Assembly: GCA_015039465.1 (NCBI GenBank) | Contig: MU129988.1 | Coordinates: 67,356 to 131,355, forward strand | Direction of reading: 5' to 3' | Source of the DNA: Phlegmacium glaucopus | Lineage: Eukaryota > Basidiomycota > Agaricomycetes > Agaricales > Cortinariaceae | Length of the DNA stretch: 64,000 nucleotides | Shown: positions 1 through 10,010 of the stretch, one piece after another | Position numbering within the stretch: position 1 is the stretch's first letter | How the letters are laid out: every line of letters begins with the position of its first letter | Translations under genes and position numbers: made by a program | The notes under the pieces: generated by a model | Database searches by the model: none | The model's input: only the letters and a program-made list of their open reading frames with translations | What the model was told of the DNA's origin: nothing

Positions 1-592
1 TAAAAGTCGCCATCATCCAAAATAAGCGGACTTCAAATTCAATTACCTATTTTGGAAGCGGCCCTGAATCGCGTTCCTGGTCAACAAAACCATTCGTTCA
101 ACGATAACATCCCCATTGCTCATCATACTCTCAATGTCTCACACTATGCTCTCCATTGTTTTCACTATCGACATGCTCCTAAGCATATACCAATCCGTTC
201 GTTCCTTGGCTAGTGATCCAGCAAAGCGATCAATCTACTATTCGCATCGGTCATCGGCTCGCGTTTGATCATATCTTTGGTCCATCATTTCAAGAACGGC
301 CCCTTTATGGACGCATCAACTACATCTCCCATTATGTAAAAGGCTTTGTCATTGTTGTTGTGGCTATGGACCCACAAGTCTTCCCCTCAGCCATCTATCT
401 TGCCATACCTCGCTCCTGGATCTCACTCAGTCCCCTATCCTCACTCATCTACCTCTTATCTTATCATTCACTGCCAAAACCATCATTCACGCGGTACCTG
501 AAGCCTTCCCACCCTCTTTATGACAATTTAGGAAGTCCAGGAGGATCACGACTAAGCAGGAATTGCAGATGAATCAGCAGCAGAGGATTATT
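1..592. other. gene-free start of window, no recognisable feature
   Basis: No convincing coding region is visible. The longest open frame (213-572, +, 119 codons) is low in complexity in its second half and matches no family I recognise. The segment directly precedes an LTR-like promoter region and could be the 3' end of a decayed retroelement, but no gag, reverse transcriptase or integrase motif can be read in it. Confidence 0.4.
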
Positions 593-599
593 CTCGCAG

Positions 600-1300
600 T
601 GTGTCAAGTGTTATCAAGGCTGCGCGACATGGGACCATGGGCAAGTAGTGTTTTCTCGGGAACAAGGCTGCGCCTTTCAAGTGTTGACTCAGGACCTTTC
701 ACATTTTTGACATGACCACACGCCTATGGAGTCGATATATTTTTGCTATTGGACTATGTACACTGCCTTCTTTTCTTTTCTCTCGCACTTTGACACTTTA
801 CAGATTTTTTTATTGTTCCTTTTTCTTTTCCATTGTTCTTTTCTTCTCGCAGCTGTCCTCTCTTTATCTTTCTTCCTTTGACAGCGCGTACTTTGTTTCT
901 TTTTATTGTTTTACATAGCCTCATCCTTAGGGTATAAATACTGCTCTTTTGTACCAGGATAGGTAGTTCAGTTCAATTCATTCTTACCCCCCACTTTCAT
1001 CATCTCAGTGGAATTCCAGTGAATTCCTTCCTTAAGTTCGCTTTTTCAGTCCCTTACTGTCACTGTCCTCTACTGTCAATCACTATAGTCTTGCTGAAGA
1101 CTCTTCCTCTATCATCCTCATCCACATCCTCTACTCCCTTCGCTTTTTCAGCCTTTTACTTGTCACTGTCCCCTACTGTCAACCGCTGTAGTCTCACCAA
1201 AGACTCTCTCATATTCATCCTCATCCACCTCTACTCTTGCTCCCTACCTCTGTGTGATACAAGTCAAGGTTACACCTTCCCTAAACGAACAACAGGGAGT
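600..1300 (+). mobile_element. LTR-like segment with TATA box and internal duplication
   Basis: The segment opens with TGTGTCAAGTGTTATC near 600. It contains long T/C-rich tracts, a TATA box (TATAAATA, 933-940) and, about 90 bases further on, two imperfect copies of a unit of roughly 107 bases (about 1040-1145 and 1146-1255). Both copies carry the words CACTGTCC and ACTGTCAA. This layout resembles the promoter and R region of a fungal LTR. I could not find a matching CA end with target duplication, so the borders are uncertain and the call rests on layout only. Confidence 0.35.
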
Positions 1301-1309
1301 CTCTTGACC

Positions 1310-1890
1310 TAAGGTCTGGTCCACTGCTCTCTGGTTGGTGTTTATATACAACAACAACAACGATTTATACCGGACCAGACTGCAAAAGACCGGACCATCA
1401 GTCCGGCTTTTTGGTTTTTGAGAAGCAAAGACTGGAAAAAGACCGGTCTGAACCGGTAGTTTTTTAGCTTTTATTTTTCCCTTTCGAACGACATAAAGAT
1501 CATATCTATTGGTCAAATATTCACTGAGAAAAAAATAAAACAGTAAAAATGTACACAAAATAGTAGAAAACAAATAATATCATCATAAAATTGTCAATTC
1601 CCAACGGAATTTAACGTTCTTAGGCTTATTCTGAAGGTATAGATTACATCTACATATTTGTCTGATTTTATATATGAAAATATGACCGGTATTTGTCAAA
1701 AGTCCGGTCCTGGACAGTCTTGGACCAGGACTGGTCCAGGACTGCAAAAAACCAATGTGGACTGGTCCCAATCGGTCCAGTCCGGTCTTTTGACCTTCTA
1801 GAAGCTTAGTGGACCGGTTGCAGTCCTGGTCCTGTCCAAAAATACCAAAAAACCGGACTGGACCGGACTTCCAAACACTACTTGTTACCA
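1310..1890. repeat. GGTCC/CCGG-rich repeat, possible hAT-like non-autonomous element
   Basis: Both flanks are crowded with short direct and inverted copies of GGTCC, GGACC and CCGGTC (1310-1465 and 1680-1880), while the middle is AT-rich. Subterminal clusters of short inverted motifs are typical of non-autonomous hAT-type DNA elements. The right edge reads GGACTTCCAAACACTA, whose complement would be a plausible element end. I found no clean terminal inverted repeat or 8-bp duplication, so the family assignment is inference. Confidence 0.4.
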
Positions 1891-2372
1891 CTTGGAGCAA
1901 TCATTAGATCATTTTGGTTGCCGGTCTTTATCCATACCACTTGAGAAATAAAGTCAGTGGACACAGTATAGGTGGGCATGTTTAGCAGGCTCACTCACAT
2001 CCATGGAGCACTGAAGTCAGTGTTGCGGGTAGTTGATAGTGTGCTTTTGGGTTAGTTGAGATGAACCTTGTGGCATAAAGGTGACAAGGACATACCTAGC
2101 AGTAGCCATTCTTGTGACAGTAAGGAAACAAGCAGGCACAGATGGGTCTTTAACTTAAACATAAATTTATTATCATCATCTTATCCCATCTTGGATCATG
2201 ACCAAAAAGGTGTCAGAAGATTTTTTATTCTTTTTCTTTGTTTTAGATTGAATTTTCCATCTTGTTGAACAGGACCTAGACCCATTCTTAACAATAAATG
2301 GATGAAAACTTTCAATTGTCAGTGATGGTTGGCTGTTGGTTTGAAAGGCTGTTTGGTAGCCCTGATACCTAT

Positions 2373-2712
2373 TGTTAGGGACACCCAATTTCAAGACCTC
2401 AGAACTATACATTCCACCTCACCAACAAACTCCATCCTTCCATCCAACTCTGACTCTGTCACTTGTCCACTCTGCAACTCCGTAACCCTGTCCAACTCCG
2501 ACCCTCTGGTTAGACTCCATCTTTTATTTTTTATTTTTCATTTTTCACATCACACCATTTTTTAATTAATTAATTATCATTGTATCATTCCTTATATCTC
2601 TGTTATGTCCATATTAGTACTTAAATACCCCTCAGCCTAGCAGGGATCCCCATCCTTTCCTCTTTGGATCCCCTGCTAGCTTGACTAAGTTGGTGTTGCA
2701 GTTGCCCTAACA
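2373..2712 (+). mobile_element. solo LTR, 340 bp, with perfect 5-bp target duplication
   Basis: The element starts TGTTAGGG (2373-2380) and ends CCCTAACA (2705-2712), a perfect 8-bp terminal inversion of the TG...CA kind. It is flanked on both sides by the 5-bp direct repeat CCTAT (2368-2372 and 2713-2717). A TATA-like TTAAATA lies at 2621-2627, about 90 bases before the 3' end, as expected of an LTR promoter. No internal retrotransposon sequence is attached, so this is a solo LTR left by recombination between two LTRs. Orientation is inferred from the TATA-like box. Confidence 0.85.
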
Positions 2713-2984
2713 CCTATTATGTAGTGTATTTAAGTTATGTAGACGATTTGAGTTATAAGAAAGCAGCCGGTATGGAAATGGAGTTGGACTGTTAAAGTGG
2801 TAAAAATGAGCAAAAGTGGAATGGATGGAATCTAAACACACAATTGCAAGCTCAATAGTATTAGGATTTTGGGATGATGTTGATAGCAAAACATTTAAAA
2901 GGCTTCTATTTGAAAGACAGAGTGATTCTATGGAACATAGGATCATTAGAAGGAGACAACAGGTGGAAATGAATTTTTTAATAG

Positions 2985-3245
2985 GGGCTGACCTTTAGCC
3001 TTGATTGCACTGTCAAAAGTCATGAGCACATTGAACTACAAATCATCAGGGACACACACAAGGACATTGGAAACGAGTTGAGAGAGTAATTCTATGGAGA
3101 ATGTAGGAACATAAGGAGTTGACAAGCAGAAAGAAAATTATAGTAAGCACCAACCTTTAGGCTCGGCAGCACTGTCAAAGTTGATGAACATATTGATCAA
3201 GAAACCTTGAGGGATGTGAGCTATTGGAAGCGAGTTTCATAAGGG
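2985..3245. repeat. degenerate tandem repeat, about 160-bp period, two copies
   Basis: Two diverged copies follow each other. Each contains ACCTTTAG followed by a CACTGTCAAA word (near 3009 and 3170), a GAGCACATTGA/GAACATATTGA-like stretch and GGAA(A/G)CGAGTT. The period is about 160 bases, different from the array that follows. Confidence 0.45.
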
Positions 3246-3609
3246 TTTAATGGCAAATGTGTATCAGAGAAATCAATGGGTATTGTGATCTTAAAGTCAC
3301 ATGTTTTGTGGCAGTCACAGGTGTTTAACTTTCAGTGGTTTTAGTGAATTCAGCCCAGGATGACACAGTGGAGTTGGTGGTGGGCAATGCCTATTACAGA
3401 TTTGGCAGTGTTACATCACATCACATTGCCAAATGCATGACAAAGTGTGAAACACTTGAAACATAGCTTGCTCTCTTGATTCTGCATCATTTTGGATGAT
3501 TTTTTGGTATGATAAATGTATTATAGCATCATAGGAATATATAGTGATTGAATTTTTATGGTAAAAATTGTAATTATGTGGTTTTTTGAGGTGGCTGTGC
3601 TTTCTCTAT

Positions 3610-4133
3610 CTGGTGGACTGAAACTCTCAGGCAATATAACACTTCAATTATTCATTTCTGCAACATGTTTTGGTGATGTGAAATTCCCTACCATGAATTT
3701 TAAATATTTCTCAGCAGTTATTTTATTTTATTGCACACTCAGGACCTTATAAATGAGCAATTTCTACCCAAATACCTGCCAAAATGCCATTTTTGCAACT
3801 TCCAGCCAATGGAACACTTCAGAAACTGGTTTATGTAACTTGTCTTGGTGATGTTAAGTGTTTTAATATGTATTTTCAATATTTATTAGCAATTATTTTA
3901 TTTTATTTCACACCCAGACCCTTATAGATGATCAGTTTCCACCCAAATTCCTGCTAAAATGCAGTGTTGGCAACTTCTAGCCTATAAAACACATCTAAAA
4001 CTGGTTTCTGTAGCTCATATCACTGACACAAAATAGTATACAATGTATTATGAACATCTCTCAGGAGTTAGTTTTATTTATTTCACACTCAAGCCCTTAA
4101 AAATAAGTGAGCTACTGCCAATTCCAATCTGAA
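3610..4133. repeat. left part of a ~174-bp tandem repeat array
   Basis: About three units can be aligned by recurring landmarks: TTGGTGATGTGAAAT-like words near 3671, 3846 and 4021, each followed by a CTCAG(C/G)AGTTA-like word and a TTATTTCACAC-like word. The spacing is close to 175 bases. The array resumes at 6316 beyond an inserted element, so it was once continuous. Units are clearly diverged and carry no open frame. Confidence 0.7.
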
Positions 4134-6315
4134 CTTTACACTCCCCCACATCTTCCTCCAGGAATCTGCCTGGACTGCCTGGAATCCAGGAATTCCTGAT
4201 AATGAGAATATTCCTCATGGATTCCTGGCATTTCTAGTTAATTCCTGGCAGATTCCTGGGATTCCTGGTAATTGTTAAGTTTAAGTAAAGGGATAAAACA
4301 TCGGAGTAATTCTGGAATGAATGGAATGGAACCAGAACAAGTAACAGAAAGGACTATGGCCTCAGTGTATGTGCTGTGCTGCCCAACTCCTATAGTGTCC
4401 TGATTTCGGAACTGGAAGAGAAAGGAATAAGACGGAAGCCTCAGTGACTTAGAGGACAAACAAGAGGAGGAAACTAAGTTGATATTCAAAACTGAGGAAT
4501 ACATACAAGCTTCGAGTACTTAAATAATAAAAGGAATAGCAACCAAAATATAAAAGATAAATATAAAGTGCTGCATTGTGCTCCCAGAAGGTCCTGCATT
4601 CTTGGGTGAATAATCCATAGTGGGTGTGCTGACTGATAGTGGGAAAGTGACGACAAATAAATAGTCATTAGTATGGTGAAGATGTGGTAATGGGTTTAAA
4701 GTAACGCCGGAAGAGCTGGAATGATACGGGGAAGCCTCGGAGTTGGATGAAGGAAGAGGAAGTAAAGGAAAGCACTGGTACGGAGTATGGACTACCAGAA
4801 ACAGCTCCATTGGAGCTGGACTGGAGTAATGTATGACAGAATGTAACAGTAGTTCCTGGTGGATTCCTGGTGGATTCCTGGTGGAATGCTGGTGGATTCT
4901 GGTGAAATCAGCTAAGTCATTGACTTGTTTTATTTCATTTTAATTTTTCCTTTATTTTAATTTTTTATTGCAAGATATATTATATACAAGTAATTAATTG
5001 CTTATTAATAACCTATTAAATAAACTAGAAATGTCCATGGGGGGGGTTATGATTGTAGTATATTAAAATTAAAATAAACCCCAGTGAGGGGGTTGTCATT
5101 GTCATTGTGTGAGGGTTGTGGTAGCGTATTAAATAAAAATAAACCCCCTATGAGGGGGGGTCATCATCATTGTTTGCATGGGTCATTGCTCACATGTGTT
5201 GTCGACTGTACATGTCGTCATTCACACATGCCATCATTTGGGTGTGTTGTCATTTGGGTGTGCTGTTTGAGTGTCACCAATGTGGGTCCTTGTTATCATA
5301 CCTGTCATCATAGTAATTAAAATACAGAATAAAATAAAAAATAGAAATAACCCCCCCTTGTACAGGGGGGTAGCTGTCGTCGTCCATTGTCATCTGTTGT
5401 TCATTCAATGTCATTGTTGTTGTCATCTGTTGAAATAAAATGAACCCCCCCCCCCCCATACAGGGGGGGTAACCGTTGTTGTTGTTGTTGGTTGAAATAG
5501 GATCAAAACCCCCCTGTTCAGGGGGGGGGTAGCTGTCATTGTTTGAAGCATAAGGATTAAAAAAAAACCCTGGTGAAGGGGGAGGGAGTGGTGATGTGTC
5601 AAGGTGGAGGGTGGTGGTGGATGGGAGGGAGGTCATATGCTGCCAGTAGTTGTTAATGAATTGAAATAAATAATAATAATAATTTTTTTAAAAAAAACAA
5701 AAACCCCCCTGGTTAGGGGGGTAGCCATCATCATCACCCTCACTGTTGTTGGCCATTGTTGGCTGTTGTCATCCTTGGTCATCCTCAGTTGTCCTCATTG
5801 TCCTCATCCTCAGTCATCCTCCTCCTCCTCCATCCTCGTCCTCATCATTGTGTCTTGGTTGTCATTGTCATAGTTCTGGGGTGGTTGCGATTGTGATGGT
5901 GGTGGTTGTGAGATGACAGAGTATTACTAATGTTTGTTGATTTGGGAAATATTGTCATGTGCAGTCACGTGACCACACCTCGTGGCCTGAACAAAATTCA
6001 AAATTTAAATGGTGGCAAGGCATTGCCACCTTTAATATATGAATTACAATTGACTGGTGTTTTAGTGTTTTACTTTTAAATATTAATAATACATAATATG
6101 TAATGGTACCAGGAATTCCAGGTGGATTCCAGGTGGATTCTGTGCTAGGAATTCCCAAGGAATTCCCAAATTCCTGGTATAAATTTCCTTGAGTACCTGG
6201 AATCCACCTGGAATCCTCCTGGATTGGGAAGAGCAAGGAACATAAATTTCAGAGGAAATTGGCTGGTAGGAAATTCCTTCTGGAATCCTCCAGGAAGTCG
6301 TGGGGGAGTGTAAAG
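4134..6315. mobile_element. 2.2-kb insertion with 16-bp terminal inverted repeats
   Basis: The insertion begins with CTTTACACTCCCCCAC (4134-4149) and ends with the exact complement (6300-6315). Both ends continue into many copies of ATTCCTGG/CCAGGAAT (4160-4270, 4850-4910, 6105-6300), a subterminal repeat pattern typical of DNA transposons. If the true ends are CACTCCCCCAC, the flanks are TA on both sides, but the inversion runs further out, so the target duplication is ambiguous. The element interrupts the 174-bp repeat array. No transposase can be read, so it is non-autonomous. Confidence 0.7.
5040..5722. repeat. array of C-run/G-run hairpins inside the insertion
   Basis: At least seven short palindromes of C(4-12), a loop of about 4-7 bases and G(4-9) occur at 5079-5092, 5144-5160, 5351-5370, 5446-5469, 5509-5529, 5568-5587 and 5704-5721. 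Most are preceded by an A/T-rich AAATAAAA-like word and followed by TAGC or GTCATC-like words. Neighbouring hairpins lie from about 60 to 200 bases apart. On the minus strand they also read as an open frame with YPP/GG repeats (5274-5636), which I regard as a by-product of the palindromes. Confidence 0.7.
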
Positions 6316-6957
6316 ACCTCATTTCAATCCAGATTTGAAACTTCCAGCCTATAGAACTGTTCATAAACTGGGATTTTTAGCTCTCCCTGTGAACAAATAT
6401 TGTCTATGGTGTGTCAAAAATATTCCTCAAGAATTTCATTATTTTATTTCACACTTATAATCTTACAAATAAGCAAACCCCACCCAAATGCCTGCTAAAT
6501 TGCAATTTTTGAGACATCCAGCCTATAAACTCTTCAGAAATTGGGTTCTGCAACCTATCATAGTGATGAAAAATGCTCTACCATATATTCTCAGCATTTA
6601 TCAGGAGTTATATTTTTTAATTTTGCTTTCAACCCTTCACAACTGAGTGATCTTCAGCCAATTTCATCCAAAGTGTGATGTTTGAGACTTCCAACCTATA
6701 GAACACTTCATAAACTAGTTACTGTAACTAATGTTGGTGATATGAAATGCTCTACAATGTATCCTAAACATTTCTCAGGAGTTCAATCTTCTGATTTTAA
6801 ATGTTGAGCTTGATAAAACAAGTGATATCAAGCCAATGCCAGCCAAATTGATGGCTGAAGCTTCTAAGGAATAGAACTCTTCAACAACTCATTTATGAGA
6901 TTTGTTTTGGTGAGAGAATATGATATATTTTCAATTCTTAACATTTCTCAGGAATTA
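6316..6957. repeat. right part of the ~174-bp tandem repeat array
   Basis: Landmarks recur near 6389, 6561, 6734 and 6908, a spacing of 172-174 bases, giving between three and four units. Words such as ACTTCCAGCCTATAGAAC and CTCAGGAGTT match those on the left of the insertion (3610-4133). The last unit forms the left arm of the palindrome at 6839-7117. Confidence 0.7.
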
Positions 6958-7117
6958 GAATTTTAAATGTCATGCTCCAAGTATGAGATATGGGCTGGTA
7001 ACTCCTGAGAAATGTTAAGAATTGAAAATATATCATATTCTCTCACCAAAACAAATCTCATAAATGAGTTGTTGAAGAGCTCTATTCCTTAGAAGCTTCA
7101 GCTATCAATTTGGCTGG
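6839..7117. repeat. large palindrome, 119-bp arms, 41-bp spacer
   Basis: The left arm (6839-6957) and right arm (6999-7117) are each 119 bases long and are reverse complements with three mismatches that I can count. The spacer is 6958-6998. The left arm is the terminal unit of the tandem array, so the palindrome arose by an inverted duplication of repeat DNA. The near identity of the arms, against the divergence between array units, implies that it is recent or maintained by gene conversion. Confidence 0.9.
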
Positions 7118-7941
7118 GGAAACATGCATCCAGGAACAATTACACACATTCATAAAAAATTATTTATTGTATCTGATTCACATACTATTTCTATGGATAT
7201 ACATCACTCAAACTCCCCTCTGGGAGTGTTGTACAGAGGAGGAGCTCAGTGTCTCACTTTCTGCAATGTGACACACATGCCGAGCCAGGTGTCACAGGTG
7301 ACAGGCATGCCCACCAGTGGAGTGTTTATTTGTGTTGAATCATGTGCTTCTAAACAAACCCACCCCGGAAAGATAATAAAACTAAATACATAAAATTTTA
7401 CCCTTTTCGGGTGTTCGAACGTATTACACATCTACAATACTTCCTCATATTTTCAAACTTTCTACAAGAGTTTGTTAGCCACTTCTTCGGGAGGTTTCCT
7501 TGAAAAGGGACATCACTTATATAGACTTCCCAAATTTTGAATGTTTTTTAGGTTAGAAATCCCCTCGAAACTTAATTTACAACTTGCGGATATGTATACC
7601 AAAATGAGAGGAGGTATCGGAATGATTAGATATATAAGATTGATATAAGATTGGCATAACCTAGTTAACCCGGAGAATCTATATCACAAACCATGAGCAA
7701 ACCGATGTTTAGTTTAAATAAATACTCTCAAACTAACAGCCTTCAATCAATCTCGTCTAATATGCTGGAGCTCTACACGAATAATTTTAGAAAAAATATA
7801 TCCCTACAGGACACTGGAGAAAGGAAATACATGCAGCCTCGCAGGATCCGCCGAGAACGAATATGTAAAAGAAACGCATATCGGAGGTTCTCCGATGTGA
7901 TGAGCTCCCAGGTAAGTCGTTGAATCATGCTGAACATGGTT
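7118..7941. other. intergenic, repeat remnants, no supported gene
   Basis: Positions 7120-7440 contain another probable repeat remnant with the words GTGTCACAGGTGACAGG and CCACCAGTGGAGTG. A plus-strand open frame of 76 codons (7693-7923) ends near a GGTAAGT donor-like site. It lies antisense just beyond the 3' end of the prenyltransferase gene and matches nothing I recognise, so it is not called as a gene. Confidence 0.4.
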
Positions 7942-9583
7942 CTAGTCCGTCTTTGCCGGACAATGCGTCCGGATCCAAGTCGCTGTTTCCTCCGTTGCGT
8001 TAAGCAAAGGATCTAAAGGTTTGAAAGCCCATGAGTCTGAACCACTGCCTGCAACTGGTGGATACATTGACAATGCAGCTATAGAGAGATAAGTGTGGTA
8101 CGGGTCTAGACAAAGCATCAATCATCAGAGAAGAAATCGAACGAATATTCGAGAGTTTTACCAGGATTTTCACCAGGTGCCTTGCTAATTCCTCCGTATT
8201 TGAACTGACAGTGTCCAAGGAAACTTGCGAGAGCACTAGAATCCACTAAGTCCTCTGCTCCAAGAATCTACATGAAAGATTTATCCAGCGACTGTCAACC
8301 CTTGGTGTAGATACGGTGGCTCACCTTCAGAGCTGCACCACACCAGAAACAGTAGCATGCATCTGCATCCTTCCCTGTCCGACCACAAAACCCACCAGAA
8401 CGATCCTGATTGCGTAGTAACCATTGTATTGTAAGTTTGCGTTGCGCAGGCGAGAGCCTTTGACTCTCGGTTGTCATCGGGGACGCTAGAGCAAGGGATG
8501 CAATCGCGATGTAAGTGGTTCCTCCTATATTTTCCAAAAGGCGTTAGCCAGCTTGAATTTAGGCCATTTCTTGGATCAAACCTTGCGCTTCGCAAAAAGG
8601 AGATTGGCCATATCCGCCTTCATAGCTCTATTTGCAATGGATGTAAGTACATTTGAATGAATGCACCAAAAAAATAGGTGAATACCCTGCATGTTGAGAT
8701 AAAGGATATTGCAAGAGGAACGTTCACCCCGGACCAGTCGTTGAGCATACTGCTAATTGCGAAAGCACAGTATAAGGTGCGCAAGTCGGACTCGTTGCTG
8801 CCGGGTACGGTTGAGAAACTAGAAAACATAAAAAAAGATAATGAGAGGACAGTAAGAAGAAGAATGACCCTGTGGTTTACCTTCCGTCTACTCGTTGGCA
8901 AGCACGCAGGAACCTAACAATTCCAGACCTATCTAGTTTTGAAAAGTCGTCGCGCAAGATGGCAAGAGCGAGAAAGGCGGTGTATGTCATGATGATGTGG
9001 GGAGTATCATAATCTGTGTACCCTACATCCTATAGACGAGCCTTGGGTAAAATATAAGCGTTAGAATAATAAGAACTTTAACACACCAAATCCACCGATA
9101 TAGGATTGCATGGATTGGTTGTCATGAATGGACTTGGCCTAAAACCTGACCCATATTTCCCTCCTAAAAACGCGAGGTCAAGAGATTTGTTGTGGACGGG
9201 GGTAGAGTGAGGTCGCCGTACGTGCTTGTTGGTGCCAGAGCCATTCCTGCCACAGTTGGCGATCTTTTATGGGTATCTGTTCTTCAAGGACTCCAAGCAA
9301 ATCTAAAGATCCTATACAATAAAATGCAAGCGCCAATCTACATAGTGTGAAGCCAAGAAACCACGTTAGACGTATAAGCTCCTGAACACTGTTCAAATTT
9401 GGTAGGTCACCTAGAACCATCGATATCTGTCTGAGATGCCGGAAGTGCTAACAAAACCAAAAAAGGTCAGTATCTGAAAAACACGAGCAACGACAACCGA
9501 TTACCCGTTAGGCATCGTTTGCAGTGCGCTGCATGTCCTGTGCGAGCAAAATGGGGCAGTTGGGTTGATGTCTGACAGGTCAT
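7942..9583 (-). CDS. CDC43: geranylgeranyltransferase type I beta subunit (CDC43/PGGT1B-like)
   Basis: The product is the catalytic subunit that attaches geranylgeranyl to CaaL-type proteins such as Rho GTPases; it works as a heterodimer with the shared alpha subunit in the cytosol. Ten exons join in phase: 9583-9505, 9447-9411, 9337-9222, 9163-9096, 9029-8881, 8818-8686, 8627-8582, 8524-8325, 8267-8162 and 8105-7942. They give 365 codons plus stop. Readable motifs in order are LALAFYCIGSLDLLG, GKYGSGFRPSPF, IIMTYTAFLALAIL, ESDLRTLYCAFAISSMLNDW, YEGGYGQSPF, GGTTYIA, GGFCGRTGKDADACYCFW, CQFKYGGISKAPGENP and DPYHTYLS. The zinc ligands are Asp and Cys of DACYCFW and His of PYHTYLS. GGISKAPG is typical of the type I enzyme rather than farnesyltransferase. 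The first ATG directly precedes the conserved helix. Confidence 0.95.
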
Positions 9584-10010
9584 ACTCTGCACGAGGCTAA
9601 GTTTGGCTGCCGACTTTTTTTAATAAGGGGTGACTGCAGTTATAAAGGCTGGTCGTATCATATCAGACTTTATAGGGTTCGCAACGCTGCTGGCTGGGAT
9701 GAGACAGGAAGACTCGATCATCAGCCTAAGAACCTGAACTGATAATCACAGAGCTGCTCCTTGTGCAATTATTATTTGAAAGCAATCCTTTCATGTCGCA
9801 CTCAATCGACTCCTGTAAGACACCTATACGCCACTTACAGTACCCGTGGCCTCACTTGGGAGTGAATCAAGGGAAAAATAATAAGAATGCCAGAAAAGGT
9901 TGGGTTAAGTACACTGGTACAGAGTTCGTAAAGGCGTTTGGTCAAGACCGACGCACGATAAGGAGAACGAATGAAGACTGGCATAAAAGAGAGTGATATA
10001 TATGTGCATT
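9584..10010. other. intergenic between NOT2 3' end and CDC43 start
   Basis: This spacer of 427 bases lies between two genes on the minus strand, so it should carry the NOT2 3' UTR and the CDC43 promoter. No open frame with recognisable content or other structure is seen. Confidence 0.5.

Noticed and set aside
5274..5636. Minus-strand open frame with repeated YPP...GG words
   Set aside because: The repeats follow directly from the C-run/G-run hairpins read in one frame; the segment lies inside a mobile element and has no other protein-like content.
5040..5722. CRISPR-like array
   Set aside because: Repeats are not identical, spacing is irregular and the DNA is eukaryotic; it is a hairpin minisatellite within an element.
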